Of a stretch of DNA of 64,000 nucleotides, positions 41,677 to 50,709 are shown piece after piece (positions within the stretch are counted from its first letter, which is position 1; the number at the start of each line of letters is the position of its first letter). The notes beneath the pieces were generated by a model. That model worked only from the letters and a program-made list of their open reading frames with translations, was not told the origin of the DNA and ran no database searches. The stretch is from contig NZ_JAYMYY010000004.1 of NCBI RefSeq assembly GCF_039889165.1, positions 363,020 through 427,019 of the forward strand. The letters run 5' to 3'. The translations under genes and the position numbers were made by a program. This DNA is from Pseudocitrobacter cyperus. Lineage in GTDB: Bacteria; Pseudomonadota; Gammaproteobacteria; Enterobacterales; Enterobacteriaceae.

Positions 41677-42296
41677 TATTTATTTCCTTTAAATAATAAT
41701 GTTTATGAATGCTTTTAATTATCTCGGTATTGCGTTGGCGATATTATCGGTAGAGTTCATTTTGTTTTACGATAAAGATGTAACTATTTTATATTAAATA
41801 TTTCAAATTATTTCAATAATATTAAATATGTATTGTTATGGAAAAATTTATCTTTTTCTTGAATGTATATGGTTGATTTAATAATGATTTTGTATTTTTT
41901 ATGCATGAGGTATTTGGCGGGTTTATATCTGAAAATAACATCATTCGAGAGCGGGAAACAAAAAAAAGCCCGATAAAAGTATTTATCGGGCCTGCGATAG
42001 ATGAAAAATTTAACGAGTGCAGTGTAAAACAACAAAAGGCTAATAACGAATTTATGGTTGCACGAAAGAAATAAAAAAGAAAGTCTGAATACGGAGTGAT
42101 TTATATTAGAGGTGTGAATTTCTTATTTGATATGCATATGGGAAAACTATTTTTATCCGAGAAAAATGACAGCGACAGGGGGAGGGAATGTAGAAACTGT
42201 GAGAATCTTCACAAAATTGCCGAAGATCAAATGATCGGCATTTTGCACTTACGCAGGGCTTCCCCACGCTACTCAGGAGAAAAAGAACCGTTATAA
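41677..42296. other. Long AT-rich leader region upstream of ompS
   Basis: Very AT-rich. It should carry the ompS promoters, which in Salmonella are controlled by OmpR, H-NS and LeuO. A minus-strand terminator at 41961-41993 divides it, see the possible small RNA. No protein-coding frame is convincing. Confidence 0.5.
41961..42090 (-). ncRNA. Possible small RNA upstream of ompS
   Basis: A strong intrinsic terminator (GCCCGATAAA 41970-41979, loop AGTA, TTTATCGGGC 41984-41993, then T8 on the minus strand) lies 285 bases upstream of ompS with no gene before it on that strand. A TAATATAAAT stretch about 130-140 bases upstream could be a -10 region. E. coli encodes the porin-targeting sRNA RseX between yedR(drpB) and yedS(ompS), the same position. 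I cannot confirm sequence identity with RseX; an ompS leader attenuator is the alternative. The 5' end is a guess. Confidence 0.4.
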
Positions 42297-42314
42297 TGTG
42301 ACGAAAATCACATT
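42295..42314. promoter_or_regulatory. Perfect CRP-type palindrome upstream of drpB
   Basis: TGTGACGAAAATCACA at 42297-42312 matches TGTGA-N6-TCACA exactly and the symmetry extends outward (ATAATGTGA / TCACATTAT). It lies 60 bases before drpB. Confidence 0.7.
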
Positions 42315-42371
42315 ATCTATTATGGCGTGGTATCGATAACGACGATTTTCTTCGCCAGATGAGAGAGTTAT

Positions 42372-42641
42372 ATGGAAGAGACGATGACGCGTGGCCCTGG
42401 CGGCAAGCTGGCGTTGTGGGTTTTTTATGCGTTTTGCGGCTATTTTGTTTGGGCGATGGTGCGTTACTTTTGGGTTATTAGCGAGGTTGAAACCATCCCA
42501 GGCGCAACGCTCGACGGCGAAATCGCTTCAACCACGGGTAAGCTGCTGGCCGCACTGGCTGGTTTTATCGTGCTGGGCATTGTTGGGTTGATCCTGGGGG
42601 GGATCGCCTGGTACACCCGTCCGCGTCAGATCCAGGAATGA
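42372..42641 (+). CDS. drpB: DrpB (YedR) cell-division membrane protein
   Basis: An 89-residue inner-membrane protein with two hydrophobic helices (residues about 12-32 and 57-80). The segment MTRGPGGKLALWVFYAFCGYF matches YedR, renamed DrpB in E. coli because it supports divisome function (as I recall). An alternative start at the internal Met of MTRGPG is possible. GAGAGAG ribosome-binding site. Neighbour of yedJ as in E. coli. Confidence 0.8.
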   Translation: MEETMTRGPGGKLALWVFYAFCGYFVWAMVRYFWVISEVETIPGATLDGEIASTTGKLLAALAGFIVLGIVGLILGGIAWYTRPRQIQE

Positions 42642-42699
42642 AGCGTCAAACTAAACTTGCTATGCTCGCGGTCTGAGTACCATTAAAGGCCGTAACGAG

Positions 42700-43395
42700 A
42701 TGACTATTGATGTCTGGCAGCAGCGTTTTGAACGCTGGTTTGCGCAAAACTATCCCGCAGGTGACGCAGCCCACGATATTTCCCATTTTCGACGTGTCTG
42801 GCACACTGCCAGGCACATCGCAGGGGAAGAACCCGTCTGTTTCCTGGTTCTCCTCACCGCCTGTTATTTCCACGATATTATCAGCCCGCCGAAAAACCAT
42901 CCTGATCGTTCGCGTGCTTCACGCCTCTCTGCGGAACGGGCGCAGACGATCCTGCGTCAGGATTTCCCCGATTTTCCTGCCGAACACTTTCCTGCGCTGG
43001 CGCACGCCATCGAAGCACATAGCTTTAGCGCGCAGATCGTGCCGCTTACCCTGGAGGCAAAGATTGTGCAGGATGCCGATCGCCTTGAAGCGCTGGGCGC
43101 AATCGGCCTGGCTCGGGTTTTTGCCGTCTCAGGGGCGATGAACTCGGCGCTTTTCGATGCTGACGATCCTTTCGCTGACCAGCGGGCGCTGGATGATAAA
43201 CGTTGGGCATTGGATCACTTCCAAACCAAGCTGTTACGTCTGCCGCAAACCATGCAGACAAGAAGAGGGCGAGAGCTTGCGCAACATAATGCTGATTACC
43301 TGGTGCAGTTTATGGCCAAACTCAGCGCAGAGTTGAGCGGTGATCCACAGGGACTGGACGAGGCGGTGCTACGCCGATTTACGCCGCCTGAATGA
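42700..43395 (+). CDS. yedJ: YedJ HD-domain phosphohydrolase
   Basis: A 231-residue HD-superfamily metal-dependent phosphohydrolase. Metal ligands are visible as the N-terminal HDISHFRRV, ACYFHDI near residue 67 and the acidic QDADRLEALGA near 128. The natural substrate is not known. It lies 58 bases after drpB and before dcm, as in E. coli. Confidence 0.9.
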   Translation: MTIDVWQQRFERWFAQNYPAGDAAHDISHFRRVWHTARHIAGEEPVCFLVLLTACYFHDIISPPKNHPDRSRASRLSAERAQTILRQDFPDFPAEHFPALAHAIEAHSFSAQIVPLTLEAKIVQDADRLEALGAIGLARVFAVSGAMNSALFDADDPFADQRALDDKRWALDHFQTKLLRLPQTMQTRRGRELAQHNADYLVQFMAKLSAELSGDPQGLDEAVLRRFTPPE

Positions 43396-43452
43396 ATCTC
43401 CTGCTGCAAAGTATGGTAATCTCACGATTATTTGTCTGGTCTGGTTAAATCT

Positions 43453-44868
43453 ATGCAACAGAGTGAGTCACTTCATGCGGCCCCGCACCGGACGGAGGTA
43501 TCCGATGCCCAGGCGCTGCTTGAGCATGTGCTGGAAATTTACGATCTCAAAACGGTCGTTGCACAACTGAACGCCGTCGGCGAGCAGCACTGGAGCCCGG
43601 CGATTGTCAAACGTGTGGTCACGCTGGCGCGGGCGAATACCCGTCTGAGTGAAAATGAGACGGCACAACTGGCGGGCATGTTGCCGCACCCCCCGGCACA
43701 TCATCCTGATTACGCGTTTCGCTTTGTTGATCTTTTTGCCGGAATCGGCGGCATCCGCCATGGTTTTGAAGCTATCGGCGGGCAGTGCGTTTTCACCAGC
43801 GAGTGGAATAAACACGCGGTACGTACCTATAAAGCCAACTGGTACTGTGACCCGAACGAACATCATTTTAATGCCGATATCCGCGATATCACCCTCAGCC
43901 ATCAACCCTCCGTGAGCGACAGTGACGCTCAGGCACATATTCGTCAGAATATTCCTCAGCATGATGTGCTGCTGGCGGGCTTCCCCTGTCAGCCGTTTTC
44001 TCTGGCGGGCGTCTCCAAGAAAAATGCGCTCGGGCGCGCCCACGGTTTTGCCTGTGATACGCAGGGGACGCTGTTTTTTGATGTGGTACGGATAATCGAT
44101 GCCCGTCGCCCACCGATTTTCGTGCTGGAGAACGTTAAAAACCTCAAAAGCCATGATGGCGGCAAAACCTTCCGCATTATAATGCAAACGCTCGATGAAC
44201 TGGGCTATGAGGTGGCCGATGCCGCCGATATGGGGGCAGACGATCCGAAAATTATTGATGGCCAGCATTTCCTGCCGCAGCACCGTGAGCGCATTGTGCT
44301 GGTAGGGTTCCGCCGTGATTTGGGCCTGCATAAAGGCTTTACTCTGCGCGATATCCCTGACTATTACCCGGCGCGACGCCCGGAGTTTGGTGAGCTGCTG
44401 GAGCCAACCGTTGAGGAGAAATTCATTCTCACGCCTGTGTTGTGGAAATACCTCTATCGCTATGCGCGAAAACATCAGGCAAAAGGCAACGGCTTTGGAT
44501 ATGGAATGGTTGATCCCACGCGTCCGGGCAGCGTGGCGCGCACACTTTCCGCACGTTATTACAAAGATGGCGCGGAAATCCTGATCGACCGTGGCTGGGA
44601 TAAAGCGCTGGGTGAAAAACATTTCGACGATCCGCAAAACCAGCTTCATCGCCCGCGCCGCCTGACGCCGCGAGAATGCGCGCGCCTGATGGGTTTTGAG
44701 AAACCGCAGGGCTATCAGTTCCGCATCCCGGTATCGGACACCCAGGCGTACCGCCAGTTTGGTAATTCGGTGGTGGTGCCGGTGTTTGCGGCGGTGGCGC
44801 GTCTGCTGCGTTCGCGTATTTTGCAGGCGGTTTCCATGCGAGAAAAAGATGGCGGACGTTCACGATAA
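43453..44868 (+). CDS. dcm: Dcm DNA-cytosine methyltransferase
   Basis: A 471-residue C5-cytosine methylase expected to methylate the second C of CCWGG. Motif I is FVDLFAGIGGIRHGFE at residues 91-106, motif IV GFPCQPFS has Cys179, motif VI is VLENVKN, and the C-terminal motif X is RQFGNSVVVPV. ATG at 43453 (MQQSESL) is preferred over a TTG at 43432. No cognate restriction gene is adjacent; it is a solitary methylase. The vsr gene overlaps its 3' end by 20 bases. Confidence 0.96.
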   Translation: MQQSESLHAAPHRTEVSDAQALLEHVLEIYDLKTVVAQLNAVGEQHWSPAIVKRVVTLARANTRLSENETAQLAGMLPHPPAHHPDYAFRFVDLFAGIGGIRHGFEAIGGQCVFTSEWNKHAVRTYKANWYCDPNEHHFNADIRDITLSHQPSVSDSDAQAHIRQNIPQHDVLLAGFPCQPFSLAGVSKKNALGRAHGFACDTQGTLFFDVVRIIDARRPPIFVLENVKNLKSHDGGKTFRIIMQTLDELGYEVADAADMGADDPKIIDGQHFLPQHRERIVLVGFRRDLGLHKGFTLRDIPDYYPARRPEFGELLEPTVEEKFILTPVLWKYLYRYARKHQAKGNGFGYGMVDPTRPGSVARTLSARYYKDGAEILIDRGWDKALGEKHFDDPQNQLHRPRRLTPRECARLMGFEKPQGYQFRIPVSDTQAYRQFGNSVVVPVFAAVARLLRSRILQAVSMREKDGGRSR

Positions 44869-45343
44869 AGCCACCCGCAGTAAAAATATGCGGGCGATAG
44901 GGACGCGCGATACGGCGATTGAAAAACGCCTCGCCACGCTGCTGACGGAGTGTGGCTTCACCTGGACGGCACAGGAAAAAACGCTGCCCGGGCGTCCCGA
45001 CTTTGCATTGCACGATTACCGCTGCGTAATTTTTACCCACGGCTGTTTCTGGCATCACCATGACTGCTATCTGTTTAAAGTACCGGCCACGCGCACGGCA
45101 TTCTGGCTGGCAAAAATCGCCGGCAATGTCGAACGCGATAAGCGTGATGTCGCACGACTGCATCAGCTAGGCTGGCGGGTATTGATTATCTGGGAATGCG
45201 CCCTGCGCGGGCGCGAAAAACTGAGCGATCGCGGTCTGAATGAGCGACTGGAAGAGTGGATCTGCGCAGGTGAGGGTAGCGCACAGATCGGCACTCAGGG
45301 GATGTCGCAACTGGCGATTACTTCTCTACCTGACACGATGTAA
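44849..45343 (+). CDS. vsr: Vsr very-short-patch repair endonuclease
   Basis: A 164-residue nuclease that nicks at T:G mismatches arising from deamination at Dcm sites. Starts MADVHDKATRSKNMRAIGTRD, has the catalytic LPGRPDFAL (Asp) and the zinc/Mg site FTHGCFWHHHDCYLF. It begins inside dcm in another frame, as in E. coli. Its 3' end overlaps the convergent yedA by 26 bases. The C-terminal tail is slightly longer than that of E. coli Vsr (156). Confidence 0.96.
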   Translation: MADVHDKATRSKNMRAIGTRDTAIEKRLATLLTECGFTWTAQEKTLPGRPDFALHDYRCVIFTHGCFWHHHDCYLFKVPATRTAFWLAKIAGNVERDKRDVARLHQLGWRVLIIWECALRGREKLSDRGLNERLEEWICAGEGSAQIGTQGMSQLAITSLPDTM

Positions 45344-46229
45344 CGCTGCTTTTGCCACCCAGAAGATATTTTCCCAGCGTAACCAGTACCACGGCGGTGA
45401 TGATAATCACCAGCGCCAGCCACTCAACGCCGGATAAGCGTTCGCCGTTAAAGCCAGTCCCCAACAGGACGGCAACCACCGGGTTGACATAGGCGTAGCT
45501 GGTAGCGACCGCAGGCGTGACGTTGCGAATTAAGAACATGTAGGCATTGATGGCGATGATCGAGCCGAAAATCGCCAGATACGCCACGGCCAGAAAACCG
45601 GAGGTATCCGGCATCGCGGTCAGGCGCTCGCCGGTGAGCCACGAGGCGAACATCAGTACGATACCGGCGGCAAGCATCTCAATCGCGCCCGCCATCATCC
45701 CGACCGGTAATTCAATACGGGAGCCGTAAACGGAACCAAATGCCCAGCTCATCGAGCCGATTAAAATCAGCACCGCGCCCCACGGATTTCCGCTCAGGTT
45801 GCCGCCGCTGTTGAGCAGGATAATCCCTGCAAGGCCAATGGCGATACCGAGCCACTCCACTTTGCGCGTGGCGATGCCGAAAAAGCGGCTGAAACAGAGC
45901 GTGAAGAGGGGGACGGTAGCCACCATGACTGCGGCAATGCCTGAGGGCACGTTTTGGTGTTCCGCGACGGTGACGAGGCCGTTACCCACCGAGAGCAGTA
46001 ACACGCCAATCAGCGCTGCGTTCAGCAACGGCCGCCATGCGGGGAGGCGATGGCCCGTCAGCAACAGATAACTTAGCAGTAAAATCCCGGCCGAGAGGAA
46101 GCGCACGCCAGCCATCATAAACGGCGGCCAACTGGCAACGCCAATGCTGATGGCGAAGTAGGTCGACCCCCAGATTATGTAGAGTGCGAAAAGCGCGCCG
46201 ACGAGCGGCAAGAGATGTTTAAAACGCAT
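45318..46229 (-). CDS. yedA: YedA EamA-family transporter
   Basis: A 303-residue inner-membrane protein with ten helices in two EamA repeats (ALYIIWGSTYFAISIGVASWPP at the start and SYAYVNPVVAVLLG near the end). Family members export amino acids or metabolites; the substrate of YedA is not established. Overlaps vsr at its 3' end. Confidence 0.92.
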   Translation of the reverse strand: MRFKHLLPLVGALFALYIIWGSTYFAISIGVASWPPFMMAGVRFLSAGILLLSYLLLTGHRLPAWRPLLNAALIGVLLLSVGNGLVTVAEHQNVPSGIAAVMVATVPLFTLCFSRFFGIATRKVEWLGIAIGLAGIILLNSGGNLSGNPWGAVLILIGSMSWAFGSVYGSRIELPVGMMAGAIEMLAAGIVLMFASWLTGERLTAMPDTSGFLAVAYLAIFGSIIAINAYMFLIRNVTPAVATSYAYVNPVVAVLLGTGFNGERLSGVEWLALVIIITAVVLVTLGKYLLGGKSSVTSCQVEK

Positions 46230-46408
46230 AATTCCTCACGGAGTGTGACAAAGGCGGGATATAGTAAGCGGCAAAACGATCCCCTGGCGAGTGCTTTTAT
46301 TGGCAGGGTTTATGTTGCATTTGTGTTTGCAGTATGTATGTTATATTTAGCCCAGGCACGTGCTCCATACTGTGTATTGTATAAACAGAATAACGGAAGG
46401 AACCCATT

Positions 46409-47320
46409 GTGGCGGGAAGTAGTTTATTAACCTTACTGGATGATATTGCCACGTTGTTGGATGACATCTCAATGATGGGCAAGCTGGCGGCGAAGAAAAC
46501 TGCAGGTGTTTTAGGCGATGATCTCTCACTGAATGCGCAGCAGGTTTCAGGTGTGCGCGCAAACCGTGAGTTGCCGGTGGTGTGGAGTGTGGCAAAAGGG
46601 TCGCTGTTGAATAAAGTGATTCTGGTGCCCCTGGCCTTGCTGATCAGCGCTTTTATCCCCTGGGCTGTAACGCCGTTATTGATGATTGGCGGCGCTTTTC
46701 TCTGCTACGAAGGCGTTGAGAAAGTGGTGCATACGCTCCACGCCCGCAAGCACAAAGAGGACGATGCTGCGCGTCAACAGCGACTGGATGCGATAGCGCA
46801 GCAGGATCCCATGGTCTACGAACGGGACAAAGTGAAGGGCGCTGTCCGTACCGACTTTATCCTGTCGGCAGAAATCGTCGCTATCACCCTTGGTATTGTT
46901 GCCGATGCACCCTTGCTGAATCAGGTGCTGATCCTCTCTGGTATTGCTCTGCTGGTGACCGTCGGCGTTTACGGGCTGGTGGGGGTTATCGTCAAGCTGG
47001 ATGATATGGGGTACTGGCTGGCGGAAAAACAGGGCGCGTTAGCTCAGGGCGTTGGCAAAGGGTTACTTTTTGTTGCACCCTGGCTGATGAAAATTTTGTC
47101 GGTGGTCGGTACGCTGGCGATGTTTTTAGTCGGTGGCGGCATTGTGGTTCACGGTGTTGCACCGTTACATCATGCGATTGAAAGCTTTGCCGCCGGGCAG
47201 GGCGCGCTGATGGCGATGTTATTGCCGACGCTGATGAATCTGGTTCTTGGCTTTATTATTGGTGCTGTGGTCGTGGTTGCGGTGAATGGCATCAACCGCC
47301 TGCGCGGGCAAGAAGGATAA
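46409..47320 (+). CDS. yedI: YedI membrane protein (DUF808)
   Basis: A 303-residue conserved inner-membrane protein of unknown function. The N-terminus MAGSSLLTLLDDIATLLDDIS and the segment TDFILSAEIVAITLGIVAD are nearly identical to E. coli YedI. Five or more hydrophobic segments. GTG start at 46409 with GGAAGGAA upstream. Divergent from yedA, followed by yodC. Confidence 0.93.
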   Translation: MAGSSLLTLLDDIATLLDDISMMGKLAAKKTAGVLGDDLSLNAQQVSGVRANRELPVVWSVAKGSLLNKVILVPLALLISAFIPWAVTPLLMIGGAFLCYEGVEKVVHTLHARKHKEDDAARQQRLDAIAQQDPMVYERDKVKGAVRTDFILSAEIVAITLGIVADAPLLNQVLILSGIALLVTVGVYGLVGVIVKLDDMGYWLAEKQGALAQGVGKGLLFVAPWLMKILSVVGTLAMFLVGGGIVVHGVAPLHHAIESFAAGQGALMAMLLPTLMNLVLGFIIGAVVVVAVNGINRLRGQEG

Positions 47321-47396
47321 AAAGTGCGCGCCGACTACGCAAACTCCTCTGCGATCGTCTAATGTGAAATTGTTTCACTCTGATACCGGAGGCACT

Positions 47397-47576
47397 ATGG
47401 TCTTTTTGGTCAGTGATGAAGTTCGCTCAAAAAATGGCGGTCAGCGGATGGTCGTCACGGGGTATTCCAGCGGTATGGTTGAATGCCGCTGGTATGATGG
47501 TTTTGGCGTCAAGCGGGAAGCGTTCCGCGAAGATGAGCTTATGCCCGGTGGTAAATCGTCACAGGAAAAGAGATAG
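47397..47576 (+). CDS. yodC: YodC small protein
   Basis: A 59-residue soluble protein starting MVFLVSDEVRSKNGGQRMVV, with the YodC/DUF2158 beta-rich motif MVECRWYDGFGVKREAF. GGAGG site upstream; function unknown. A short palindrome GTGAAA-TTG-TTTCAC at 47364-47378 precedes it. Followed immediately by a terminator. Confidence 0.92.
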   Translation: MVFLVSDEVRSKNGGQRMVVTGYSSGMVECRWYDGFGVKREAFREDELMPGGKSSQEKR

Positions 47577-47581
47577 TGAAG

Positions 47582-47605
47582 AGCCCGGCGCAGGCCGGGC
47601 TTTTT
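47582..47605 (+). terminator. Terminator after yodC
   Basis: AGCCCGGC (47582-47589), loop GCAG, GCCGGGCT (47594-47601), then TTTTG. Confidence 0.85.
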
Positions 47606-47711
47606 GTCACCAGGCAGTATTGTAAGCCGGGTAAACACAGCGCTGTTCGGTGAAATGGTTAACAGGAGTGAGTACGTTGTCTGTCCATCAGGAGTTTCGC
47701 AGGGAGTTTTT

Positions 47712-49397
47712 GTGCATCCCGTAGCCCCCGAAAAATCCCCCGGTTGGTTAAGAAAACTCGGCCAGCAATCCAGACCTGGCAGGGTGGTTAACATTTGCTT
47801 TTGCGTGGTTCTGCTGTTTTCAACACTACTGACGTGGCGTGAAACGGTGGTGCTGGAAGAGGCATATATTGCCAACCAACGTAACAATCTGGAAAACGTT
47901 GTTCGCGAGATGGACGCGCAATTGCAATTCAACGTCGATCGCCTGCTGTTTTTCCGCAATGGAATGCAGGCCGCTTTGCAGACGCCGCTTGCTATTGCGG
48001 TGCTGCGTGATTCTGAAAAGGAGTTCTCCCGCAAGCGTCACCTGCCAGACTGGCATATCGTACTGGATAATCGACGCACGCTGCCGCTGAATGGCGTCTC
48101 GGATGCGTTTGTCGAACAGACCCATTTTTTGTCCCGTGATAACCCGTTGCTGGGGAATGAATTTACCGCCGCGATGGAGTTAGGCTATTTGCTGCGGCTT
48201 TCGTCGATTACCGGCCACCATCTTTCACGTTTTTCCCCGCGGATGCTTTACGTTTCGCGTGCGGGGTTTTTCCTCAGCAACGAACCCGTCACGAAAAATA
48301 TCACCGAGCAATATTACGGGCTGGTGACCAGCCCCTGGTTTACCCAGCAATCTGAACGCAGCAACCCGGGGAGGGGCGTGCGCTGGTACACCACTTTCTC
48401 AGATGATAAACAGCATGAAGCGCAACAGGTTACCGCCTCCGTCTCGCTGAACGCTCAGAATTACTGGTTTGGCGTACTGGCTACACAACTGTCGGTGAGC
48501 GATATGGGGGCGTTCCTGCTGCACGCGGTTGAAGGTGAAACGGAAGGTGAATATCAACTCTATGATAGCCGTATGAACCTGATAGCCTCTTCGGAAAAGC
48601 AGGTTGTGCCATTATCGCCGCAGCTTCAGGCGCAGCTTGCCAATGCGTATGAAAAGGATAACAACGGTAGCCTGCGGGAAATGACGCGTTATATCAGTTG
48701 GGAGAAGTTGCGTAATTTCGATGGTGTTCTGCTGCGGATCCACAGTCTGAATGAGGGGTTGCGCGGTGATTTCGGCCGTATCAGCATCGCACTGACGCTT
48801 CTGTGGGTGCTGTTTACCGGCATGCTGATCCTCTCCTGGGTGGTTATCCGCCAGATGGTCAGCAATATGTACACTCTGCAGGAGTCGTTGCAGTGGCGCG
48901 CCTGGTACGATGCGCTGACGCGGCTCTACAATCGTGGCGCGCTGTTTGAACGTGCGGCCACGGCGTCAGCGTTGTGCCGCCAGGAAGGAAAACCGCTGGC
49001 GGTTCTGCAACTCGACCTCGATCACTTTAAGTCAATCAACGATCACTACGGACATCAGGCGGGAGACCGGGTGCTTGCGCATATCGCCCGCCTGATCGCC
49101 AATAAAATACGCGAAGGCGATATCGCCGGGCGTGTGGGCGGTGAAGAGTTTTGTGTCGTATTGCCTAACGCGACTCTGGCGCATGCTCGTGAGATCGCGG
49201 AGCGGATCCGCGAGAGTATTAACAGCCGGGAGATCCTGGTATCGAAAGGGCAAACCATTCGGGTCAGCGCTTCAGTGGGTGTTTCTGCCAGCAATGAGCA
49301 TCATCGTTATGATTTTGCCCATTTGCAGTCCGTTGCCGACCGCCGTCTCTACCTGGCGAAAGAGGCCGGACGCAATCAGGTGCGCGCAGAAGATTAG
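47712..49397 (+). CDS. dgcQ: DgcQ (YedQ) diguanylate cyclase
   Basis: A 561-residue membrane diguanylate cyclase that makes c-di-GMP. Helix near 25-45, a large periplasmic CHASE7-type sensor domain to about 350, second helix near 357-380, then a GGDEF domain with intact GGEEF at 476-480. The start is taken as GTG 47712: AGGGAG lies 5-6 bases upstream and the next residues align with the start of Salmonella/E. coli YedQ. Longer frames from 47604 or 47655 lack such support. The sensor region is noticeably divergent from E. coli, the cyclase is not. Overlaps convergent yedP by 4 bases. Confidence 0.9.
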   Translation: MHPVAPEKSPGWLRKLGQQSRPGRVVNICFCVVLLFSTLLTWRETVVLEEAYIANQRNNLENVVREMDAQLQFNVDRLLFFRNGMQAALQTPLAIAVLRDSEKEFSRKRHLPDWHIVLDNRRTLPLNGVSDAFVEQTHFLSRDNPLLGNEFTAAMELGYLLRLSSITGHHLSRFSPRMLYVSRAGFFLSNEPVTKNITEQYYGLVTSPWFTQQSERSNPGRGVRWYTTFSDDKQHEAQQVTASVSLNAQNYWFGVLATQLSVSDMGAFLLHAVEGETEGEYQLYDSRMNLIASSEKQVVPLSPQLQAQLANAYEKDNNGSLREMTRYISWEKLRNFDGVLLRIHSLNEGLRGDFGRISIALTLLWVLFTGMLILSWVVIRQMVSNMYTLQESLQWRAWYDALTRLYNRGALFERAATASALCRQEGKPLAVLQLDLDHFKSINDHYGHQAGDRVLAHIARLIANKIREGDIAGRVGGEEFCVVLPNATLAHAREIAERIRESINSREILVSKGQTIRVSASVGVSASNEHHRYDFAHLQSVADRRLYLAKEAGRNQVRAED

Positions 49398-50206
49398 CCG
49401 CCGAGGAAATGATTTATTCCTTCGCTCCAGCCGTGCGGGCCGCGCTGCTCTGTGTGATAGACCCGTTGTGGGTCATCATTTTGCAACTGAACGCCCGCGC
49501 GGCTCAGGCTTTTGATGACCACCGCGTAGTCGGTGGCGTCCAGTAGCTCTGCGTCATTGGGGCCGTCGCCAAGGCCAATTGCGAGACGATCGTGGCCTTC
49601 GCGCTGTAACATTCGCCGACGTAAAAAACTGACTGCCTGGGCTTTCCCGCTCTGCTCATCCAGCACGTGCCAGAAACGCGCACCTTGAATAAAGCGCAGC
49701 CCAAGCTGCTGGAGCTTCGCCGAAAATGCCGCCATGCGTTCATCTGAATCACGCCAGATAAGCGTCTCAGAGGCTTCCTGAAGACGTGCCAGCGCAGCAT
49801 GTTTGTGATCCAGTCCCGTCCACTCGCTAAACACCTGTTCATCGACATCAGAAATGGTCGTAAATTTATAGCCATCGCGTTCGCGCAGATGCTGAAGGAC
49901 GCTAAGAATCTCTGCATGAGGTGCGCCCTTGATAAGCCTCGGCCAGGACTCATCGTCCCGCCACTGTGCGTCAAGCTGGATCACCGCACCGTTCTCGGCG
50001 ATGAAAGGACGCCCTTCGAGGCCTATCTCTTTTTGGATCAACAGCATTTCCGCAGCCGTTTTGCTGCTGCACAGAATAACCGGAACATGCTGCTGCTTAA
50101 GGCGCATCAGCCATAGCGCGGCGGGCTGCCAGTCGTAACTGTGGCTATCCAGCAGAGAACCATCAAGATCGGTAAAAATCACCAGCGGCTGTTGCGGGTC
50201 AAACAT
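49394..50206 (-). CDS. yedP: YedP mannosyl-3-phosphoglycerate phosphatase family
   Basis: A 270-residue HAD-superfamily (Cof-type) phosphatase. Catalytic Asp pair in FTDLDGSLLDSHS (Asp12, Asp14), motif II VILCSSKT and motif IV GLGDGPNDAELL. The annotated family dephosphorylates mannosyl-3-phosphoglycerate, but no synthase is nearby and the true substrate in enterics is uncertain. Confidence 0.92.
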   Translation of the reverse strand: MFDPQQPLVIFTDLDGSLLDSHSYDWQPAALWLMRLKQQHVPVILCSSKTAAEMLLIQKEIGLEGRPFIAENGAVIQLDAQWRDDESWPRLIKGAPHAEILSVLQHLRERDGYKFTTISDVDEQVFSEWTGLDHKHAALARLQEASETLIWRDSDERMAAFSAKLQQLGLRFIQGARFWHVLDEQSGKAQAVSFLRRRMLQREGHDRLAIGLGDGPNDAELLDATDYAVVIKSLSRAGVQLQNDDPQRVYHTEQRGPHGWSEGINHFLGG

Positions 50207-50399
50207 AAGTTCTCCTAATGCACGCGCTCTTCGTTAAGAAAAGTCTCAAATTTTCGTCAGGGCATATTTGAGATAAAACTGACGGCAACCCGCGTCACCC
50301 GCTGTATCAGGTGCCCACTGCAAAAGCATTGTTTGTGAAAGGATTAATTGGCGCAGTGAATAAATCTTGTCATAAGATATAAACGCGGATAATGTTTTA

Positions 50400-50488
50400 C
50401 CCACATCAGATTTCCTGGTGTAACGAATTTTCGATGACTTCTTGCAGATGCAAGTTTGATCCCGACTCCTCAAGCGTCGGGATTTTTT
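50400..50488 (+). ncRNA. dsrA: DsrA regulatory small RNA
   Basis: Closely matches E. coli DsrA: the 5' segment CACATCAGATTTCCTGGTGT, the AACGAATTTT link that pairs with the rpoS leader, and the terminator with arms ATCCCGAC and GTCGGGAT followed by T7. A GATAAT -10 box at 50388-50393 puts the start near 50400. The middle stem differs (loop AGAT in place of TTAA). DsrA with Hfq activates rpoS and represses hns translation. It lies between yedP and yodD/dsrB, the conserved location. Confidence 0.93.
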
Positions 50489-50499
50489 TATCCTACCCG

Positions 50500-50709
50500 T
50501 CAGCGATTGCTTTCCGTCACGCTAAAATCGTGAATATCCAGCTCAAACGCTTCTGCCAGCTCACGCCAGGTATGGTATTCGCGGCCATCCACACTCACAT
50601 GGTAGGGGTCATCCGCGGTGCGGTGGATTTCGCTTTCGCTGATCTCATTGATCGCCGCAAGCAGCGCATCAACATTGACACCATTGGTCGCTTTGGCATT
50701 GTTCATCAT
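50500..50709 (-). CDS. yodD: YodD stress-related small protein
   Basis: A 69-residue soluble protein whose core (VNVDALLAAINEISESE, HVSVDGREYHTWRELAEAF) is nearly identical to E. coli YodD, reported to respond to stress. Start taken at ATG 50709, 5 bases after AGAGG; a GTG one codon earlier and an ATG one codon later are also in frame. It ends 12 bases from the dsrA terminator, convergent. Confidence 0.9.
   Translation of the reverse strand: MMNNAKATNGVNVDALLAAINEISESEIHRTADDPYHVSVDGREYHTWRELAEAFELDIHDFSVTESNR

Noticed and set aside
41808..42035. 75-codon minus-strand frame upstream of ompS
   Set aside because: It spans a strong terminator hairpin and consists of Phe/Ile/Lys/Tyr-rich random-looking sequence.
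43468..44649. 393-codon open frame antisense to dcm
   Set aside because: Dcm motifs are intact on the other strand; the antisense frame has no recognisable domain and no start signals.
43453..45343. dcm-vsr as part of a restriction-modification system
   Set aside because: No restriction endonuclease gene is adjacent; the neighbours yedJ and yedA are housekeeping, as in E. coli where Dcm is solitary.
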